From a virus: DNA of 35,992 nt. The notes below the pieces were generated by a model that saw nothing but the letters and a program-made list of their open reading frames with translations, did no database searches and was not told the origin of the DNA. The DNA is taken from positions 1-35,992 of the IMG/VR virus record IMGVR_UViG_3300005582_001979; one strand, given 5' to 3'. Within the stretch, counting starts at the first letter, position 1. The number at the start of each line of letters is the position of its first letter. Made by a program: the position numbers and the translations under genes. Below are positions 12,903 through 23,000 of the stretch, piece after piece.

Positions 12903-15062
12903 TTAAGGTATATTTCTGTACCATGCCCAGCGTGGAGGGCCATCGATAACTCTAAATTCTTTAATGCTATATGAAACAGTTGCAGTTGTTATCACGCCCA
13001 CGGTACTAACTGCAACGTTTGTAATCGCTAATAATTCGGTCCCATCTGGGTATGCCATAACTGGCGAAGTGGCCGCTGACACATTAACTGGTTGCGGTGG
13101 TACACTGATACTATTAGATTGACACAATACTCTTGCACGATATCCTATAGGTAAGTCATATTGATAATCATTTTGATATAGTCCGTCATTTGGCACCGTA
13201 TTAAGTGGTGGAGAAAGTGCATTTAAAATTGTAATAATTTCAGCATTTTGATTTATCATCTTTGATACATCAAGTGTAACAATAAATCCTTTTAAACTTT
13301 GTACAGACCCTGCATCAATTGCAAATTGCACAGTAGCCGCATCAGTTGGTACATTAGAATACTGTACATTTTTAATGCGTCTTGCTGTAGCATCAATACC
13401 TGCATCAATAGGCGAAGACTGTGTTGTTAACATTAAATCTTTAAATTCAGCAACAGGGTTTGCTCCCATAATTGCAGTCACTGATGATAATGTATTTGCG
13501 GCAATTACTGTAAATGAAGTTCCTGTGCTAACAATTGATTTAATATTGTAGGTGCCGTTATACCCAAGATCGGCAATACCCAATACGGTTACGGTAGTTC
13601 CCGAACTAAGAATAGGAACTGTTGCTCCTAGATTTATTGTAATAACAGACCCAATATTTGTATCAGTTGAACTAGCACTTGCAATAACATAACTTGAATC
13701 TAAAGAAGAAATACCACTTCCTTTAATTAGCACATTAGTGACAGTAAGTTGTGTTAGCACTCCAAGAGTTCTAATATTAGAATTAACAACTGTAGGACCC
13801 AACGTTGAAGTTGTTAATACCGTTACTCCCCCAGCTTTGTATGATCTACCAGTGGCAATATTAAAATCAATATTTGACGACCAAGCAGTATAAGAATTTA
13901 TGTAGGTTAATGTTTTATCAGTACTGCCGTGTAGTGTTAGACCACCACCGTCGGCAAATGTGTCACTTGCTGGGGTGCCTTGTGGCATAACTGCCAGTTC
14001 AATATTTTTATCAGCAATTTCTATTAGTGTAGACGAAATAGAAGTATATGTACCATATACATATAAGTTACTGTATACTTCTACGTTTCCATTAAAGAAT
14101 GCACTTCCTTCAACATGAAAATTAGTAATAGGGTTTAATGTGTTAACTCCTACTCTATCTCTTTTTAAAGTTAACGGAGTTACTTCTGCATTTGGACCAG
14201 GCGAATTAGATTTAACTGTAATAAACTTTGTTGATCCGTCAACTATTGTATTTCTAATTGCCGTCGACCTCGATCCAATTGCGCCGCCTGCAAATATTTC
14301 TAAATCACTGTAAAGACCTACAGTAAGACCTGCATCAGATAAAAGTACAAGTCCGCCAGCTCCCTGAATTTGCTGGTCATCACCATTATTTTGTTTTAAT
14401 AGATAATCTTGAGCATTTATTCCAAGAATCGCATCAGCATTAGTCGATGTGCCAGCAAATCTTATTCCGGGAATTGATGGATTTAAAGTTAGTCCAGCTG
14501 TTATATATTGAAAGCCTGTGCCACGGAATGACTCTTTAAGCTCAAAACTTGATGTACTTAATACTCCAAGCATTTGATCATTTGCATACAAACTAGTAAT
14601 TTTTCGTGTTCTATTTCCTGTATCAAGCACTTCTGCCGTTACCCATCCAGATTTCCCATCCTGAGAAGAATATATTGGGCCTGCTAAAGTTGTATTCACT
14701 CCATCAACTGTAAAATATAATTGATCATTTGTAGTGTCTATCCAAAGGTCACCTTGTTTTAAAATTGTAGGCTTAATGTCGCTTAATATAGATGCAGATA
14801 TTTCTCCAAATACTCCATCTAAGTTAAAAACTTTTAATCTGCCAGCAGATACATCATACCATAGTTGACCAGTTAGGGGGCTTCTTGGTTGTGATATGCT
14901 TGCAAAATTCTGTAAAATGTTTACTAGATTAGTGTTTAGTGCTGTACCGTAGGCGTCTGTATTCCTACCTATTAAAGTAAGACTTGTAGTTGTTTTATCT
15001 ACGGTTCCGTCAACTAGATTTAGTAAAACTGTGCCATCTGCGTTTTTAATTGTGTATGCCAT
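12903..15062 (-). CDS. Long tail fibre protein, paralogue 3 (719 aa)
   Basis: The longest of the four paralogues. It opens with the shared module (TTSLTLIGRNTDAYGTALNTNLVNILQNFA, PLTGQLWYDVSAGRLKVFN) and has a second GDLWIDTTNDQLYF unit. The middle is beta-rich, with NFHVEGSAFFNGNVEVYSNLYVYG, a segment typical of trimeric beta-helical shafts, and ASDTFADGGGLTLHG at about residues 361-375, a motif recurring in marine phage fibres. The last 200 residues are Ser/Thr/Val-rich and end in RVIDGPPRWAWYRNIP. No tail-collar domain or catalytic motif is visible. Ten bases separate it from the next gene. It is probably a side fibre shaft and tip; which part binds the cell is unknown. Confidence 0.85.
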   Translation of the reverse strand: MAYTIKNADGTVLLNLVDGTVDKTTTSLTLIGRNTDAYGTALNTNLVNILQNFASISQPRSPLTGQLWYDVSAGRLKVFNLDGVFGEISASILSDIKPTILKQGDLWIDTTNDQLYFTVDGVNTTLAGPIYSSQDGKSGWVTAEVLDTGNRTRKITSLYANDQMLGVLSTSSFELKESFRGTGFQYITAGLTLNPSIPGIRFAGTSTNADAILGINAQDYLLKQNNGDDQQIQGAGGLVLLSDAGLTVGLYSDLEIFAGGAIGSRSTAIRNTIVDGSTKFITVKSNSPGPNAEVTPLTLKRDRVGVNTLNPITNFHVEGSAFFNGNVEVYSNLYVYGTYTSISSTLIEIADKNIELAVMPQGTPASDTFADGGGLTLHGSTDKTLTYINSYTAWSSNIDFNIATGRSYKAGGVTVLTTSTLGPTVVNSNIRTLGVLTQLTVTNVLIKGSGISSLDSSYVIASASSTDTNIGSVITINLGATVPILSSGTTVTVLGIADLGYNGTYNIKSIVSTGTSFTVIAANTLSSVTAIMGANPVAEFKDLMLTTQSSPIDAGIDATARRIKNVQYSNVPTDAATVQFAIDAGSVQSLKGFIVTLDVSKMINQNAEIITILNALSPPLNTVPNDGLYQNDYQYDLPIGYRARVLCQSNSISVPPQPVNVSAATSPVMAYPDGTELLAITNVAVSTVGVITTATVSYSIKEFRVIDGPPRWAWYRNIP

Positions 15063-15066
15063 ATCG

Positions 15067-16536
15067 TTAATACTTTATTATATAATTTAAACTAACAGTA
15101 ACGTTAGGATTAATAGCCGGTAATGCATCTAGCTGAGGCACGTTAAACTCATTCTCGTTAGTTGATCCGTAAGTTGTAGAAATTACACTAAACAGTTTAG
15201 GATAAGCTGTCCTAAGTTTTGAACTACCATCACATACTATAAATCCATCCGGTGCAACCGCACCCGCAAATAAAGTTATTGCTCCAGTTGGCACCATAGA
15301 AAATGCGGTCGATGTTGTAATAAAAGAATTAGCATACACATTTCTAAAAGGAGCATCTATTGCTCCTAGGTCATATATATTTGGTTCTCCAGGCATTACT
15401 GCTGAGCCGGGAATAGGATTATTACTGGAATCTTGCCGACTTATATACAACTGACCGTTAACTGTAGTGTCCATGCCAATAGTCAATTCTTGTCCAATTG
15501 ATACAGTTCCTAGTACATCAAGATCGTCGGCAAAAGATACTGCATCATCTATTGCTAGTGTGCCGGAAATCTTTGCTGACCCAATAACATCTAACTCAAC
15601 TGTAGGGGCATCGTTATTAATTCCAACACGCAAATAGTTGCCATCTACAGTAACAATTTCATTTAAAGTGTTACCTTTTAAAATAGAAAGTCCTATATTA
15701 GCACCGCTATATCTGTTGGCAAGAACTGCGTCACGACCACCACTCCTATATAGTTGAACGGTTTGTGTAACATTTCCTATCCATAGTCCTGTGTCACCGT
15801 CGATACGCAAATACCCGTTAATTCTTCCAGGTACGTCATTTCTTAAAAAATAATCGGCTAGTACAGGGTCTGTGGAATTTGACACTTGCAAACTTAGTGC
15901 AGTATTAGCAAGGCCGCCTAGTCTAGCAGTAGCACCATTAAATTGTTTTGTACTAACATTTAATCCAGGAACAAGTGAGGAGAATCCAGAAATTACTGGG
16001 TTAGGAGTGAATGATTCTTTTGCAACGATGGTTATAACATCATCATTAATGTAACTTAAAATTACATTATGATATATTGCCTGGTCGCCTAAATTGTCAA
16101 GAAGTGTAGTTGGATAAATTCCATTCTTTAATCCGCTCGACGAAGTGGGACCAATTAATAGCCATTCATATCCGTTCCAAATGTTTAACTGACTGGTTAA
16201 TGTATCAACCCATATATCACCTACTTTTTTACTAGTAGGGTTTGAACTAGCTTGATGTACTCCGTTAGCCGGAACCCAGTTTGCACCATCGTAAACTTTT
16301 AATATTTTAGAAGTAGGAGCACTGGTATCATACCATAACTGTCCTTCTACAGGAGTATCTGGTGCTGTTAAATTAGCCGCATTTTCTAAAAGATGAAGAA
16401 AGTTTTCCGCAAACAGTTGTCCATAATTAGAAGAATTTTTTCCTACTAGATTTAAACTGGTGTCATTATTAACCGTGCTATCTGCAACAACAATTGGGTT
16501 CTTAACTGAATTAGAAAAATGGACTGAATATGTCAT
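15067..16536 (-). CDS. Tail fibre protein, paralogue 4, with tail-collar C terminus (489 aa)
   Basis: It opens with the shared N-terminal module in a more divergent form (NDTSLNLVGKNSSNYGQLFAENFLHLLENAANLTAP, PVEGQLWYDTSAP) and a GDIWVDTLTSQLNIW unit. Residues ~280-360 are shaft-like (LRVGINNDAPTVELDVIGSAKISGTLAIDDAVSF). The C terminus holds a tail-collar domain, PTGAITLFAGAVAPDGFIVCDG, with FNVPQLDALPAINPNVTVSLNYIIKY as the end. Unlike paralogue 2 there is no HxH cluster. GGAG lies eight to nine bases before the ATG. It is first among the four paralogues in the operon. Confidence 0.86.
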   Translation of the reverse strand: MTYSVHFSNSVKNPIVVADSTVNNDTSLNLVGKNSSNYGQLFAENFLHLLENAANLTAPDTPVEGQLWYDTSAPTSKILKVYDGANWVPANGVHQASSNPTSKKVGDIWVDTLTSQLNIWNGYEWLLIGPTSSSGLKNGIYPTTLLDNLGDQAIYHNVILSYINDDVITIVAKESFTPNPVISGFSSLVPGLNVSTKQFNGATARLGGLANTALSLQVSNSTDPVLADYFLRNDVPGRINGYLRIDGDTGLWIGNVTQTVQLYRSGGRDAVLANRYSGANIGLSILKGNTLNEIVTVDGNYLRVGINNDAPTVELDVIGSAKISGTLAIDDAVSFADDLDVLGTVSIGQELTIGMDTTVNGQLYISRQDSSNNPIPGSAVMPGEPNIYDLGAIDAPFRNVYANSFITTSTAFSMVPTGAITLFAGAVAPDGFIVCDGSSKLRTAYPKLFSVISTTYGSTNENEFNVPQLDALPAINPNVTVSLNYIIKY

Positions 16537-16538
16537 TG

Positions 16539-17189
16539 TTAAACTCCGCTAAGACTCTGTACTCTAATTGTATAATCTACCTGTATTAATCTGTTTAATG
16601 ATTTTTGTACTGGGTGGAAAATTACGTGTGTTAACAAAAGTCCTGTATTAGGACCTGCAGAGTTATAACTTTTTAATCCTAGCTCGTCAAATACAAAACT
16701 GTTATCTTGATTAGCACCTGTATCAAATGCCGCTTGCCCGCTTGGCTCACCGTAGTCTAACAAACAACTGACTAATATATCGCTGTAGGTAGTACCAACA
16801 ATATGCCTAACTTCCATGAAGTTTCGACTTGGATCTGTTGCATTTGGATTTCGACCATCAACAGTTTTATAATAAGTTTGATTGTAAAGACTGGCTCCAC
16901 TACCTGAACTATTTGGTGTTAAGTAGGTAATAATCCCTGTAGGGTCAATTCTACTACCGCCATTGCCAAATGCCATTTCTGCAATAACGCCCGATTCTTG
17001 ATTACTAACACCGCTAGCTAATGCAATACTGAAGTTTTCATAATGAATTGCATTACGTTTATCTACGTAAACTTCTTTGGTTTTAGGGTCAAATATCTTA
17101 ATATGACCTTGTAATCGAATTCCTGCTTGCTCGTTGGTAGGGGTATTTTGTTGGGGTTCTTGCATTTTTTGATTCTCAATATTGTCCAT
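16539..17189 (-). CDS. Probable virion or fibre-attachment protein (216 aa)
   Basis: I do not recognise a defined family. After a Gln/Asn-rich N terminus (MDNIENQKMQEPQQNTPTNEQ) the sequence is beta-rich, with LQGHIKIFDPKTKEVYVDKRNAIHYENFSIALASGV, IAEMAFGNGGSRIDPTGIITYLTP and VFDELGLKSYNS. The C terminus is QVDYTIRVQSLSGV. Its position, between the protease and four fibre genes, suggests a structural role such as a fibre connector, which is inference from position only. Two late-promoter-like boxes lie just upstream of its ATG, so it may open a sub-transcript with the fibre genes. Confidence 0.72.
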   Translation of the reverse strand: MDNIENQKMQEPQQNTPTNEQAGIRLQGHIKIFDPKTKEVYVDKRNAIHYENFSIALASGVSNQESGVIAEMAFGNGGSRIDPTGIITYLTPNSSGSGASLYNQTYYKTVDGRNPNATDPSRNFMEVRHIVGTTYSDILVSCLLDYGEPSGQAAFDTGANQDNSFVFDELGLKSYNSAGPNTGLLLTHVIFHPVQKSLNRLIQVDYTIRVQSLSGV

Positions 17190-17194
17190 AGTGA

Positions 17195-17202
17195 TATTTA
17201 TC
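17195..17202 (-). promoter_or_regulatory. Late-promoter-like box GATAAATA upstream of the 216-aa gene
   Basis: On the minus strand this reads GATAAATA, one mismatch from the T4 late consensus TATAAATA, and ends six bases before the ATG at 17189. The transcript start would fall very close to the ATG, leaving little leader, so the neighbouring box at 17208-17215 may be the better candidate. Confidence 0.4.
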
Positions 17203-17207
17203 CGTTT

Positions 17208-17215
17208 GATTTATA
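17208..17215 (-). promoter_or_regulatory. Late-promoter-like box TATAAATC upstream of the 216-aa gene
   Basis: Reads TATAAATC on the minus strand, one mismatch from the T4 late consensus, and overlaps the last codon and stop of the protease gene. It lies 18 bases before the ATG at 17189, a more usual distance than the closer box. The tandem arrangement supports a sub-operon start here. Confidence 0.42.
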
Positions 17216-18953
17216 CTAGTCCCTCCTCGGGACCGTATCTATATATTCTGTTACGGGGGAAAACGTGGCCGGATGTTGGTCTTGCGTTAGTATTTACTTT
17301 TGGATAAACTGCTCCAGAAATTGGTCTTTCAACTCTATATCGTAACAGTTTATTAGTAGCTCCTTGAAGATCATTAAAACTATACGGCCAATCAGCAGTA
17401 TCAGTTAATTGATTTGAAAATGCATAATTTTGCAAATAAGCAAGTGCCCGAGTTTGATCCATATTTGGATATGTTTCTAATGCACAGGCAAGAACTCCGG
17501 CTACTTGCGGGCTAGCCATACTTGTCCCGTTTAGTTTAGTAATAAGATAGTTAGCATTCCTAGAATCATAAGTACCGCCTTCAAGATTATCGTTAACTGA
17601 ACTTATAATATTTTCGCCAGGTGCAAGTATATCTACCGCAGACCCTGAATTACTAAAATCTGCCTTCATTTCAGTTGCTAACGATCCTTGTGCTCCCACA
17701 CATATCATGTCAACTCCTGGAGACGACCCGCGACCATAATAATAAGTAGTGTTAACGCCGTTAATTGTTTGAATAATATAATCATTCCAATTAGCATCAC
17801 TACTGGTTTTTGCACCCCGTATATAATTATTGCCAGCGGCTCCTACTAAAATTATACCTGCATTTATACAATCAGCAATATCTGCTTGCACTGAAGCCAC
17901 TCTGTATGGGAAGTATACATAATATTTTCCGGCAGAGTTTGGGCCGAAAGGAACCAAATTCTTAAAGTAAACATCATTATTTGTGAATGGGCCATTAGCA
18001 ACAGTTCCATTAAAATTAATTGTTGATATATTTTCTATTAATACTGTTCTAGAATACCCCCAACTATTATTAACTATTGTGGGATTTGTTCTTCCTGTAG
18101 ATCGATTGATAGATTTGTTTAGATGAAATTGTTTTATAAAATCAAATACTGTAAGGGCCGCATTGGATCCGTATGAACCGCCAAATACACTAAAATAATT
18201 TTGATTTGTACCATACGGACTTAAATTATATATGTTAGCATCTCTTGCCCAACCTTGTGTATTTCCGCAAGCTGTACCACCAACGTGAGCTCCGTGATCA
18301 TTATCAGTTGAACGTGCAGTTGACGGGTTCCCAAAGATATCCGTGTAATTAGGATCAGAGTAAGGAGGGTAGGTATAAGTACCTGCCGGATTTCCTGTAA
18401 CTTGAGGATTATATATAAGCCAGTTAAATTGATTAACTCTGCTGCCGCCTGTGCCGTCTGCATTCACAGCAAATTCCGGGTGTGTGGGGTCTAAATGTCC
18501 GTCACATATAACAACATCAACATTTTTTCCGCCCGAAGTAGTAGTTACAGTTCCAGATTTTGATGCAGTTACATTGGAACCCCAGCCAGTTAGTTGAGCT
18601 GTTAATGTTGCACATCTATATAACCCCCAGTTTCTATGGGCATTAACCGAGTCAATAGAGCTTTTATTCCAATCAGCAGATGTCTGTACCCAAGATGGGG
18701 TAATTTCTAATCCTAACTCTTCTGGGCTTAATTCAATAGCCAATATTCTCGGATCTGTTTTTAATTTTTCAGCTTCGTCGTCTGTTAAGTTATAATGAGT
18801 ATTTCTGCTAGCAGGTCTTCTAAAAGAACAATCAACCGTTCGCTCGGGCATAACTCCGTACATAGTAGGACGAAGTGTTTCCATGTCAGTATAAAACTCG
18901 TCTAAATCCTCAAAGTTATTTAGAGTAATAATATATTCTCTTAGATTAGACAT
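17211..18953 (-). CDS. Subtilisin-like serine protease (S8) with prodomain
   Basis: This 580-residue protein has a complete subtilase catalytic set: Asp151 in VVICDGHLDPTHPEF, His220 in DHGAHVGGTACG, the oxyanion Asn375 in GAAGNNY and Ser478 in NGTSMASPQVAG. Residues 1 to about 85 (EYIITLNNFEDLDEFYTDM, then LTDDEAEKLKTDPRILAIEL) resemble an I9-type inhibitory prodomain, so autoprocessing is likely. The His-to-Ser spacing (258 residues) is far larger than in subtilisin (157), owing to insertions between 230 and 370. No signal peptide is visible. It sits in the tail cluster between a collagen-like fibre and tail-fibre genes, so it may be virion-associated or mature fibre proteins; both are inference. 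A GAGG ribosome binding site precedes the ATG. Confidence 0.92.
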   Translation of the reverse strand: MSNLREYIITLNNFEDLDEFYTDMETLRPTMYGVMPERTVDCSFRRPASRNTHYNLTDDEAEKLKTDPRILAIELSPEELGLEITPSWVQTSADWNKSSIDSVNAHRNWGLYRCATLTAQLTGWGSNVTASKSGTVTTTSGGKNVDVVICDGHLDPTHPEFAVNADGTGGSRVNQFNWLIYNPQVTGNPAGTYTYPPYSDPNYTDIFGNPSTARSTDNDHGAHVGGTACGNTQGWARDANIYNLSPYGTNQNYFSVFGGSYGSNAALTVFDFIKQFHLNKSINRSTGRTNPTIVNNSWGYSRTVLIENISTINFNGTVANGPFTNNDVYFKNLVPFGPNSAGKYYVYFPYRVASVQADIADCINAGIILVGAAGNNYIRGAKTSSDANWNDYIIQTINGVNTTYYYGRGSSPGVDMICVGAQGSLATEMKADFSNSGSAVDILAPGENIISSVNDNLEGGTYDSRNANYLITKLNGTSMASPQVAGVLACALETYPNMDQTRALAYLQNYAFSNQLTDTADWPYSFNDLQGATNKLLRYRVERPISGAVYPKVNTNARPTSGHVFPRNRIYRYGPEEGLV

Positions 18954-18955
18954 AA

Positions 18956-19984
18956 TTAAGCCTCAAGTTGTAAGACTGTTAATGTAACAGTAATAGCAGT
19001 TGTACCACCAGTTTGATTTGTTACGGTAACATAAACATTACCACTAACTGGACTATCATCATTAAACCCTATAGTTGCCGGGGTAATTGGCTGGGTTGTA
19101 TTACCTGTATTAATAACTTCAGCAATAACACCCGCGCCTGGAACAGGATCATTACCAATAACCCTAGAAGCATCTGCTGTTTGTGATGCCGCGTTTGAAT
19201 ATATTCTTACCCACGCCGCACCGTTTGTTTGCACTTTCAATAAAGCGTAAGATTTATATCCAGTTAGTGTTACATTTCCACTAGATCCATTAGCCAACGA
19301 GTTTGTGGTACCGGTAATAGCGAATCTACTGGTTAGTCCAACGCCGGCGCCGCCGCCTCCGCCACTGCCTGTGAAACCTCTTAAGCTACCCGGACTGCCA
19401 ACATATCCTGCTGTTGCACTACCTGTAAATCCCGAACCTCGACTACCTGTAAATCCGCCCGACGGTCCTGCCGGACCTTGACTACCTACAAATCCGCCGG
19501 GGGATCCCGAAGCACCCGGACTACCAACATACCCAATGGCTGCAAATGCACCACTACTACCTGTGTAACCCATTGATCCAATAAATCCAATACTACCAGA
19601 AAATCCCCGACTACCATTATAACCTATACTGCCAGCGAAACCAGATCCTCCGCTACCTGTATAACCTTGAGGATCACCTTTCTCTCCTTTACTACCAGTA
19701 TACCCAGGTCCTTTACTACCAACAAACCCTAATCCTGCACTACCCGTATATCCGCCAGCAGGACCTGCTGTACCTCGACTACCGGCAAAGCCAGTACCTT
19801 GACTGCCGTTGTATCCTCTTGCGCCCGTGGGGCCGCTAATATTACTCGCCGAGCCACTGTAACCTCGAGCGTTATTTTTAATAAATTGCCAGGTTACTAC
19901 TTTACTTACTCCGTTCTCTGTAACTAAAAACAGCGTCGGGTCTGATAAACTAGTTACTCGAGGTAATGATGAAATTGTTGCCAT
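18956..19984 (-). CDS. Collagen-like fibre protein (342 aa)
   Basis: A short N-terminal domain (ISSLPRVTSLSDPTLFLVTENGVSKVVTWQFIKNN) is followed at about residues 39-215 by Gly-rich repeats of the collagen type. The pattern is commonly G-Y/F-x-G-S-x-G, with breaks of the strict Gly-X-Y register, for example GYTGSKGEKGDPQGYTG. The C-terminal ~125 residues are a beta-rich domain (ALLKVQTNGAAWVRIYSNAA and ISGNVYVTVTNQTGGTTAITVTLTVLQLEA), probably a trimerisation or tip domain. AAGGA lies nine bases before the ATG. It follows the giant baseplate-associated gene, so a fibre attached near the baseplate is likely. No hydroxylating enzyme is visible nearby. Confidence 0.85.
   Translation of the reverse strand: MATISSLPRVTSLSDPTLFLVTENGVSKVVTWQFIKNNARGYSGSASNISGPTGARGYNGSQGTGFAGSRGTAGPAGGYTGSAGLGFVGSKGPGYTGSKGEKGDPQGYTGSGGSGFAGSIGYNGSRGFSGSIGFIGSMGYTGSSGAFAAIGYVGSPGASGSPGGFVGSQGPAGPSGGFTGSRGSGFTGSATAGYVGSPGSLRGFTGSGGGGGAGVGLTSRFAITGTTNSLANGSSGNVTLTGYKSYALLKVQTNGAAWVRIYSNAASQTADASRVIGNDPVPGAGVIAEVINTGNTTQPITPATIGFNDDSPVSGNVYVTVTNQTGGTTAITVTLTVLQLEA
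19335..19870 (-). repeat. Collagen-like Gly-rich repeat region
   Basis: A tract within the 342-residue fibre gene encodes Gly at nearly every third position for about 175 residues, with an aromatic residue before x-Gly-Ser recurring (GYTGS, GFVGS, GYVGS, GFAGS). Codon choice varies between repeats, so the DNA is only moderately repetitive. Such repeats can expand or contract by recombination. Confidence 0.85.
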
Positions 19985-20002
19985 TTTAATAAATCCTTAA
20001 AA

Positions 20003-23000
20003 TTAATATCCGTCGATTGGACGGCCGTCGTCAAATGTTAATGCTGTACTGTCATCTAATCTTAATACCGGATCGCCACCATAGTATAATTGATCAACAG
20101 TGATTCCGTTTCTGTCGTTAAGGAATAATGCTGTAACTGAATTTTCGTCTATGTTTAGTAACGAACGAGTTTGTGTAGCGTACCATGACTTACCTGTTCT
20201 TTGTACTACCTTAAGTTCTACACCTGCGGGCGGAGTAAACGGAAGATTTAATCTATATACAACTGATGTATTTACTGTACTAGACGTAATAGTAAACCCA
20301 GGAGCTAATGGAACATCCCCAGGCCCCGAATCATACGACAAAGAATAATCATGAGCATATCTAACAACACCCGGAGCAGTTGGTTTTTCTAGCTGTCGGC
20401 CGCCAAAATAAACTTCTACCTGATCATGATAATTTGCACCCAATACAAAGTTTAGCTGATTTGATAATATATATGATGTACTTCCGGTTGTACTGGTTGT
20501 TGCAACTATAACGGTGTCAGTAGCTGGCATGTTTTGAGTTTGACTTTGATCAATTACCCACGACCCAATTGTATAATATGGTTTTGCGCCGGTCCCTAGT
20601 GTAGCTCTAGTTATTCTGGACAATACATTTCCAACCTTTTGTAGATATTCAATGCGCTCGCCTGCAATAAACACAACGCCCGGAGATGTAGCATTGGGAC
20701 TTAATGGTGGTAATTTATCTCCATTTTCTACAACAATCTGAGTATCAGTTAACTGCAACGGCTCAATCAAATATGTGGTTTCTTCTGAGCTAAGTCTTCT
20801 ATATGAAGTACGTCCGATAGGATCCTTAAACACTTTGAAAGATAAAGTCCTACCTGCCGATGTTTCTGCCAGGCTAGTAATTATTACCTGTTCTCCTTCT
20901 ATAAACGGAATATCTATATCTACCTGAATAGATTTACCGTCGTCTAAAATTACAAAATCGTAGCCAGACACTAAAGTTTTATCTCCAATGGACATCCAAA
21001 CATAATTATCGTTAAAAACTGCTCTAGATAATTTGTATAATCTTGCACTATTGGACAAATACACTTCTGTCCTAACATATTGTTCATCTTGATTAGTAAA
21101 AGTGATAATCCTTACAGTATTACTATCTGCTTCTAACGGAATTCTGTTAGTAATTTCTAACTTTGTACCCCTTATAATATAATCGTAATCAATAACAGCG
21201 GTTATAGCAAGTACATCATTTAATGCAAAATAATTGACAGGGAATATTATTACATTATTAAATTGATCTAAATAATATATGTTTAAAGGAACACGAACTC
21301 CGTTTTTATAAACTTCTAACATGGTCATATCAAAGCTATTATAAGGAAACGTTCTTCTAGTACTAATATCAAATCTCGTTTGACCTGTATTGGTAATTTC
21401 ATAATAGGTGGTATTTGGAGGAACAATTCTAACTCCATTAACTTCTACTATTGAGTTTGCGGACGCAGGCCCTAGTACTCCGGGGGGTTGCCGTAACTCA
21501 ATTATTCTATTGTTTGCATTTACGGTATATTCTATCTGTTCTCTAATTTCACTAAACCCTTTAGGCTCAGAAGTAAAAAAGGCAGCAAATATAACATTCT
21601 TACCTATTGTACCTAATCCGTGGACAGTTATCTTTATTCGATTGTTAACGCCCGGATGTTCTTCAGACGATATATAATATAATCCTTGTCCAACTCCTCC
21701 ACTATCTGGATCAATAGGTAGACCGTTTAAGGTTACATATATACTGTTAACTTCTGAATAAGCACAATCGCCAATTACTGCTCCTATCGAAACTCCTTCA
21801 ACAGTAGTAGAATTAGAACTTAAGAATCCAGTTCCGCCAATTCCAGGCATATAAATTATTTCAATAGAACCGTCATCTGCCTTAGGGTATACTGTTACGG
21901 TATTATTAATGTAATTAATAACATAGTCTCGACTTGGTATTAATGTTTCGTTATTATAGCTTACAAAAATAGCACCACTGCTTGGAAGAGCCAATGTTAA
22001 TTGAACTATTGTGAATTGATTGGCTACCGCGGGTTGTTGAAGTGTAAGAATTAGGGCACTACCAGACGATGCTCTTGTGAATATATTAATTCCTAACGTT
22101 TCAGTTACATGACCGGGGACCAATTCTTCAGGCGCATAAGTTCTTGTTGGTGATATAAATTGATCGCCATCAAGATTTATGTCTTCTGGCCTAATGCCTG
22201 TTGCTCCAGATCGTGCAGAACTCCAGTGTCCAGATACCCACGGAGTTGATGTACTTTGAACTTCTACCAAAGACCATGTGCCTGTCCCTTCAGAAAAAAT
22301 CCACGGTGTCGATGTGGTAATATAGGTAGTATCACCAATTGGTGTCCATTGTCCGTATACCCAAGGAGTTGATGTGGTAATAGTACCGCCAGTATAGATT
22401 GTATCTAAATCAACAGTTTGGCTTGATGCAGGGTCCCACAGTAGTGAGCCAAACGGTACTGAATCCCAAGAAAAATCACTTTCAAATGGAGTTGTTTGAA
22501 TTGTTGTTCCCGGATACTCCATGCCTTTCATTAACTGGGCATAGTTGTCATTTTGAGTTTTACCAGGCATTCCGGCTGTTGGAAAATAGTAATCGTGAAT
22601 TCTATCATATGCATTGTATATTTTTAAACTCTTGGCATAGGTTATTCTTACAATTGCTCCTTGGTCATACTGTACACTAGTTGTTAACTTTGTGAATAAT
22701 TTATTATAACCGTTGGCAAAAGTTGTATATTCTGTCAAAGAATAATTAGAAGGAGTAACAAAAATTCCATCAACTGTAAGAGTTACATTTACTCTATCTT
22801 GAGATGCTAACCAGGATAGATTAAATTCAGACTGGATGCCGTCAGCAGTAAACGTATCGGTAAATGTGTTTGTTAATATTTCCCTGCTTCTTGAGATTCG
22901 ATCAAACTTTAGTCCTACTTTGTTTACTCTAGTCTTTTTATTAGACATAATAGGAGATAGTTTAGCAGGAATAGTTACTGCTCCGCCGCCTACTAATACT

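Noticed and set aside
17211-18953. A frameshift or inactive protease, suggested by a second open frame near 18221-18463
   Set aside because: The main frame is intact and all four catalytic residues are present; the second frame is a shadow.
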